From NCBI GenBank assembly GCA_947445225.1, contig CANFCX010000010.1, forward strand, positions 1-40,925: a stretch of DNA of 40,925 nt, given 5' to 3'. Positions 39,249 to 40,925 of the stretch are shown here, one piece after another; the stretch's first letter is position 1, and every line of letters starts with the position of its first letter. The notes under the pieces are model-generated. The model saw nothing but the letters and a program-made list of their open reading frames with translations. It was not told the origin of the DNA and did no database searches. The DNA comes from Rhodospirillales bacterium. Its GTDB lineage: Bacteria > Pseudomonadota > Alphaproteobacteria > CACIAM-22H2. Both the position numbers and the translations under genes were made by a program.

Positions 39249-39626
39249 ATGGGTCGCAAGTTGTACGTCGGCAATCTGCCGTATTCTTATACCTCGCAGC
39301 ACCTGGAGGAGATGTTTAGTCCCCACGGTGCGGTGACCTCGGCGCAGGTCATCGTCGATCGCGTCTCCAATCAGTCCCGTGGCTTCGGCTTCGTCGAGAT
39401 GCAGTCGGAGCAGGAAGCCGACAAGGCCATCGAGGCCCTGAACGGAACCAGTATCGGCGGCCGGAGCCTGACCGTTAACGTCGCCCGCGACCGCGCGGAA
39501 GGCGGACCCGGTGGCGGAGGCGGCCGTTCCAATCGAGGCGGCGGGGGCGGCTTCGATCGCGGCGGCGGCGGGGGCGGTTTCGATCGCGGCGGGCCGCCGC
39601 GGGGCAATTCCTTCCGGCGCGACTGA
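39249..39626 (+). CDS. RRM-type glycine-rich RNA-binding protein
   Basis: A 125-residue single-stranded RNA-binding protein. Residues 3-80 form an RNA recognition motif, with RNP2 KLYVGNLPYS and RNP1 SRGFGFVEM. Residues 85-125 are glycine/arginine-rich, with repeated GGGGGFDRGG units. This architecture matches bacterial proteins often induced by cold; the RNA targets are unknown. GGAAGG lies 8 bases or so before the ATG. A long leader precedes it and two terminators follow. Confidence 0.93.
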   Translation: MGRKLYVGNLPYSYTSQHLEEMFSPHGAVTSAQVIVDRVSNQSRGFGFVEMQSEQEADKAIEALNGTSIGGRSLTVNVARDRAEGGPGGGGGRSNRGGGGGFDRGGGGGGFDRGGPPRGNSFRRD

Positions 39627-39646
39627 TCGACCAGCCCACACCAACT

Positions 39647-39676
39647 ATCCCCAATTTCCGGGGATGGCCTTTTTTC
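39647..39676 (+). terminator. First terminator after the RRM gene
   Basis: ATCCCC (39647-39652) pairs with GGGGAT (39661-39666), followed after GGCC by six Ts (39671-39676). It begins 20 bases after the stop codon. Confidence 0.65.
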
Positions 39677-39677
39677 A

Positions 39678-39711
39678 ACGCCGCCGCGATACCCCGCGGC
39701 GGCGTTTTTTC
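39678..39711 (+). terminator. Strong intrinsic terminator
   Basis: A 12-bp perfect stem, AACGCCGCCGCG (39678-39689) with CGCGGCGGCGTT (39696-39707), has a 6-base loop and runs into six Ts. It is the clearest intrinsic terminator in the window and insulates the gcrA-like gene. Confidence 0.93.
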
Positions 39712-39720
39712 TTTATTTCC

Positions 39721-39778
39721 TGCATCCATCACTATATATAGTAGGAGGTATTCGATCCTCCCACCGAATATGGATGCA
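39721..39778. promoter_or_regulatory. Nested inverted repeats just before the gcrA-like start
   Basis: Outer arms TGCATCCAT (39721-39729) and ATGGATGCA (39770-39778) are exact reverse complements. Between them lie a perfect 12-bp palindrome ACTATATATAGT (39731-39742), which could serve as a -10 region, and GGAGG/CCTCC arms (39744-39748 and 39757-39761). The outer right arm ends 2 bases before the start codon. It may be an operator or a leader hairpin that hides the start region. Confidence 0.6.
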
Positions 39779-39780
39779 CC

Positions 39781-40128
39781 ATGATCGCTGCTTCGATTTG
39801 GACCCCTGCCCTCGTCGAACAATTGCGCAGTCTGTGGCAAACCGGCGCCTCCACCGCGGAAATCGGACGGCGCCTCGGCATCTCCAAGAACGCCGTGGTT
39901 GGCAAAGCACACCGACTCGGCCTCGATTCGCGCGCCGCCCCGGTTGCCGCCCGGGCTCCGGTTGTGGTCGCCCTGTCACGGCATGCCTGCCAGTGGCCGG
40001 TCGGTCATCCGGGGGAAGATGGCTTTCACTTCTGCGGCGGTCCCAGCGCACCGGGGAAACCGTATTGCAACGAACACGCGAGCAAGGCGTATCGTACCGT
40101 CCAGCCCAGAACCGAAAGCGCCGCCTGA
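39781..40128 (+). CDS. Short GcrA-family cell cycle regulator
   Basis: GcrA proteins bind methylated promoters and RNA polymerase holoenzyme to drive cell-cycle genes in Alphaproteobacteria. This 115-residue member has the N-terminal helix-turn-helix (IWTPALVEQLRSLWQTGAS, then EIGRRLGISKNAVVGKAHRL) and the C-terminal sigma-binding segment ACQWPVGHPGEDGFHFCG, followed by KPYCNEHASKAY. The linker is only about 15 residues, so it is much shorter than the 173-residue Caulobacter protein. It may be a paralogue rather than the main GcrA. No normal ribosome binding site precedes the ATG; a five-codon open frame (39770-39784) overlaps the start. Confidence 0.88.
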   Translation: MIAASIWTPALVEQLRSLWQTGASTAEIGRRLGISKNAVVGKAHRLGLDSRAAPVAARAPVVVALSRHACQWPVGHPGEDGFHFCGGPSAPGKPYCNEHASKAYRTVQPRTESAA

Positions 40129-40198
40129 CGTTCGGGCCGCTTCGTTTTTCTGGACACCACCACCCGGGTGCCTAGCCCTCCCGCGCAAACCGGATTTT

Positions 40199-40218
40199 TA
40201 CTGTTCCCTGCAACAGTA
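40199..40218. promoter_or_regulatory. Inverted repeat upstream of the PilZ gene
   Basis: TACTGTT (40199-40205) and AACAGTA (40212-40218) form a perfect 7-bp repeat around CCCTGC. The right arm runs into TACTAT (40217-40222), a possible -10 element, about 70 bases before the PilZ start. It is a candidate operator. Confidence 0.4.
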
Positions 40219-40290
40219 CTATGATTGGCCGGCGTCTCGGCCGATGACCGAGTCGCGCGGAGCCCTGTGAATAATTTGGAGGGGACGACG

Positions 40291-40662
40291 ATGTCGAATG
40301 TCCAGGTAGTCGGCCACACATGGCGCAACCGGCGGCATGACAAACGTCTCAAGGCGCCGCTGACCGTCATCATCGGCGAAAAACCGTTCACGGTCGATAA
40401 TTGGAGCCTGGGCGGATTCATCATCCGCGAAGCCGTGGTCGACCTTGTTCCCGAAACCTCGACCAAGGTCCGTCTGCTCGTGCCCTTCCCGGATGGCGAA
40501 GTGACACTCGATGTCACCATCAAGGTCGTCCGCAACGGCGGCGATGAACCGCAATTCGCCGCCAATTTCGTCGAACTCGACAATCGCGCTGTCGACGCGC
40601 TCGACCGTTACGCGAGCCGCCGCTTCGTTCGGTCCGGTCCACCGCCGACACCGGCGCGGTAG
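40291..40662 (+). CDS. PilZ domain protein
   Basis: A 123-residue single-domain protein of the cyclic-di-GMP receptor family. It has the arginine motif in RNRRHDKRLKAPL (about residues 13-21) and the second motif NWSLGGF (N-x-S-x-x-G form). Both elements needed for ligand binding seem present. The ATG at 40291 follows GGAGGGG by 5 bases, so longer in-frame starts are rejected. It has no transmembrane or output domain, so it probably acts by binding a partner. Confidence 0.88.
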   Translation: MSNVQVVGHTWRNRRHDKRLKAPLTVIIGEKPFTVDNWSLGGFIIREAVVDLVPETSTKVRLLVPFPDGEVTLDVTIKVVRNGGDEPQFAANFVELDNRAVDALDRYASRRFVRSGPPPTPAR

Positions 40663-40667
40663 GCGGC

Positions 40668-40925
40668 CTAACGCGGTAGGATTGGGGCGCCGGCGGCCGC
40701 GGGCGGCGCGGCGCCCGGGGTCGATTGCGCGCCGCGCGGGGCGACGATGAATTCGATTCGGGCACCGTCGAGCCGGGCGCCTACGATCTGAACCGTCGCA
40801 ACGCGATTTTCCCGCATGAACGTCAATACGCTGTTGGCCGCGCGGACGACGCTGAGTTCGGTCCAGCCGAATCGCGGCATCTGCTGACGATAGAAATCGA
40901 ACATCTCGTTGGCGCTGTGCGACGA
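40668..40925 (-). CDS. 3' part of an unrecognised gene, cut by the window edge
   Basis: The open frame runs in from the right edge and ends at 40668. It reads SANEMFDFYRQQMPRFGWTE, then a basic and hydrophobic stretch, and ends in an alanine/proline-rich tail. An internal ATG at 40904 is not necessarily the start, because the frame remains open to the edge. The pattern of a helix followed by a glycine-tryptophan turn and beta strands suggests a small alpha/beta domain, possibly of a secreted protein. I do not recognise the family. It converges on the PilZ gene, with 5 bases between their stops. Confidence 0.6.
   Translation of the reverse strand, partial: SSHSANEMFDFYRQQMPRFGWTELSVVRAANSVLTFMRENRVATVQIVGARLDGARIEFIVAPRGAQSTPGAAPPAAAGAPILPR

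Overview
The window is GC-rich DNA from an alphaproteobacterium, most likely Rhodospirillales-like. The pointers are the class A RNase P RNA gene just upstream of mraZ, the gene order of the division and cell wall (dcw) cluster running on through lpxC and bamD-recN-ligA, and a GcrA-family regulator. The taxon is an inference from gene order and protein families; no database was searched.

Left end (1-2317): a class III nucleotidyl cyclase with a C-terminal membrane segment; a higBA toxin-antitoxin remnant whose toxin has lost its middle; rnpB with a good promoter; and an mraZ control region with five CCCA repeats at exact 10-bp steps laid over the probable promoter.

Core (2318-21787): a nearly unbroken dcw cluster, mraZ-rsmH-ftsL-ftsI-murE-murF-mraY-murD-ftsW-murG-murC-murB-ddl-ftsQ-ftsA-ftsZ, then lpxC. 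Most neighbours share a 1-4 bp stop/start overlap, which suggests translational coupling. Together these genes make the lipid-linked peptidoglycan precursor, build the divisome, and commit UDP-GlcNAc to lipid A. lpxC has its own likely promoter, and its transcript would begin with a 14-bp perfect stem-loop.

Middle (21834-28860): a reverse-strand DUF898 membrane protein and M48 metallopeptidase pair sits between lpxC and bamD. bamD, recN and ligA follow on the plus strand. A 62-bp insertion flanked by 15-bp direct repeats lies at the recN/ligA junction.

LigA tail region (28841-30111): two small type II toxin-antitoxin modules on the minus strand, with a stranded second copy of the ligA 3' end between them. 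This is the clearest sign of transfer in the window.

Right part (30205-40925): an Xaa-Pro aminopeptidase with an extra N-terminal region, a DUF1127 protein, prmA, a UvrD/PcrA helicase, a secreted trypsin-fold PDZ protein that lacks its catalytic serine, a secreted SUMF1-domain protein paired with an ElyC/YdcF-type envelope protein, an RRM RNA-binding protein with a long leader and tandem terminators, a short GcrA-family protein under a nested inverted repeat, a PilZ protein, and the 3' part of an unknown gene.

Most of the window is conserved housekeeping. I see no convincing new multi-gene defence or metabolic system. The notable items are regulatory structures, remnants and degenerate proteins.
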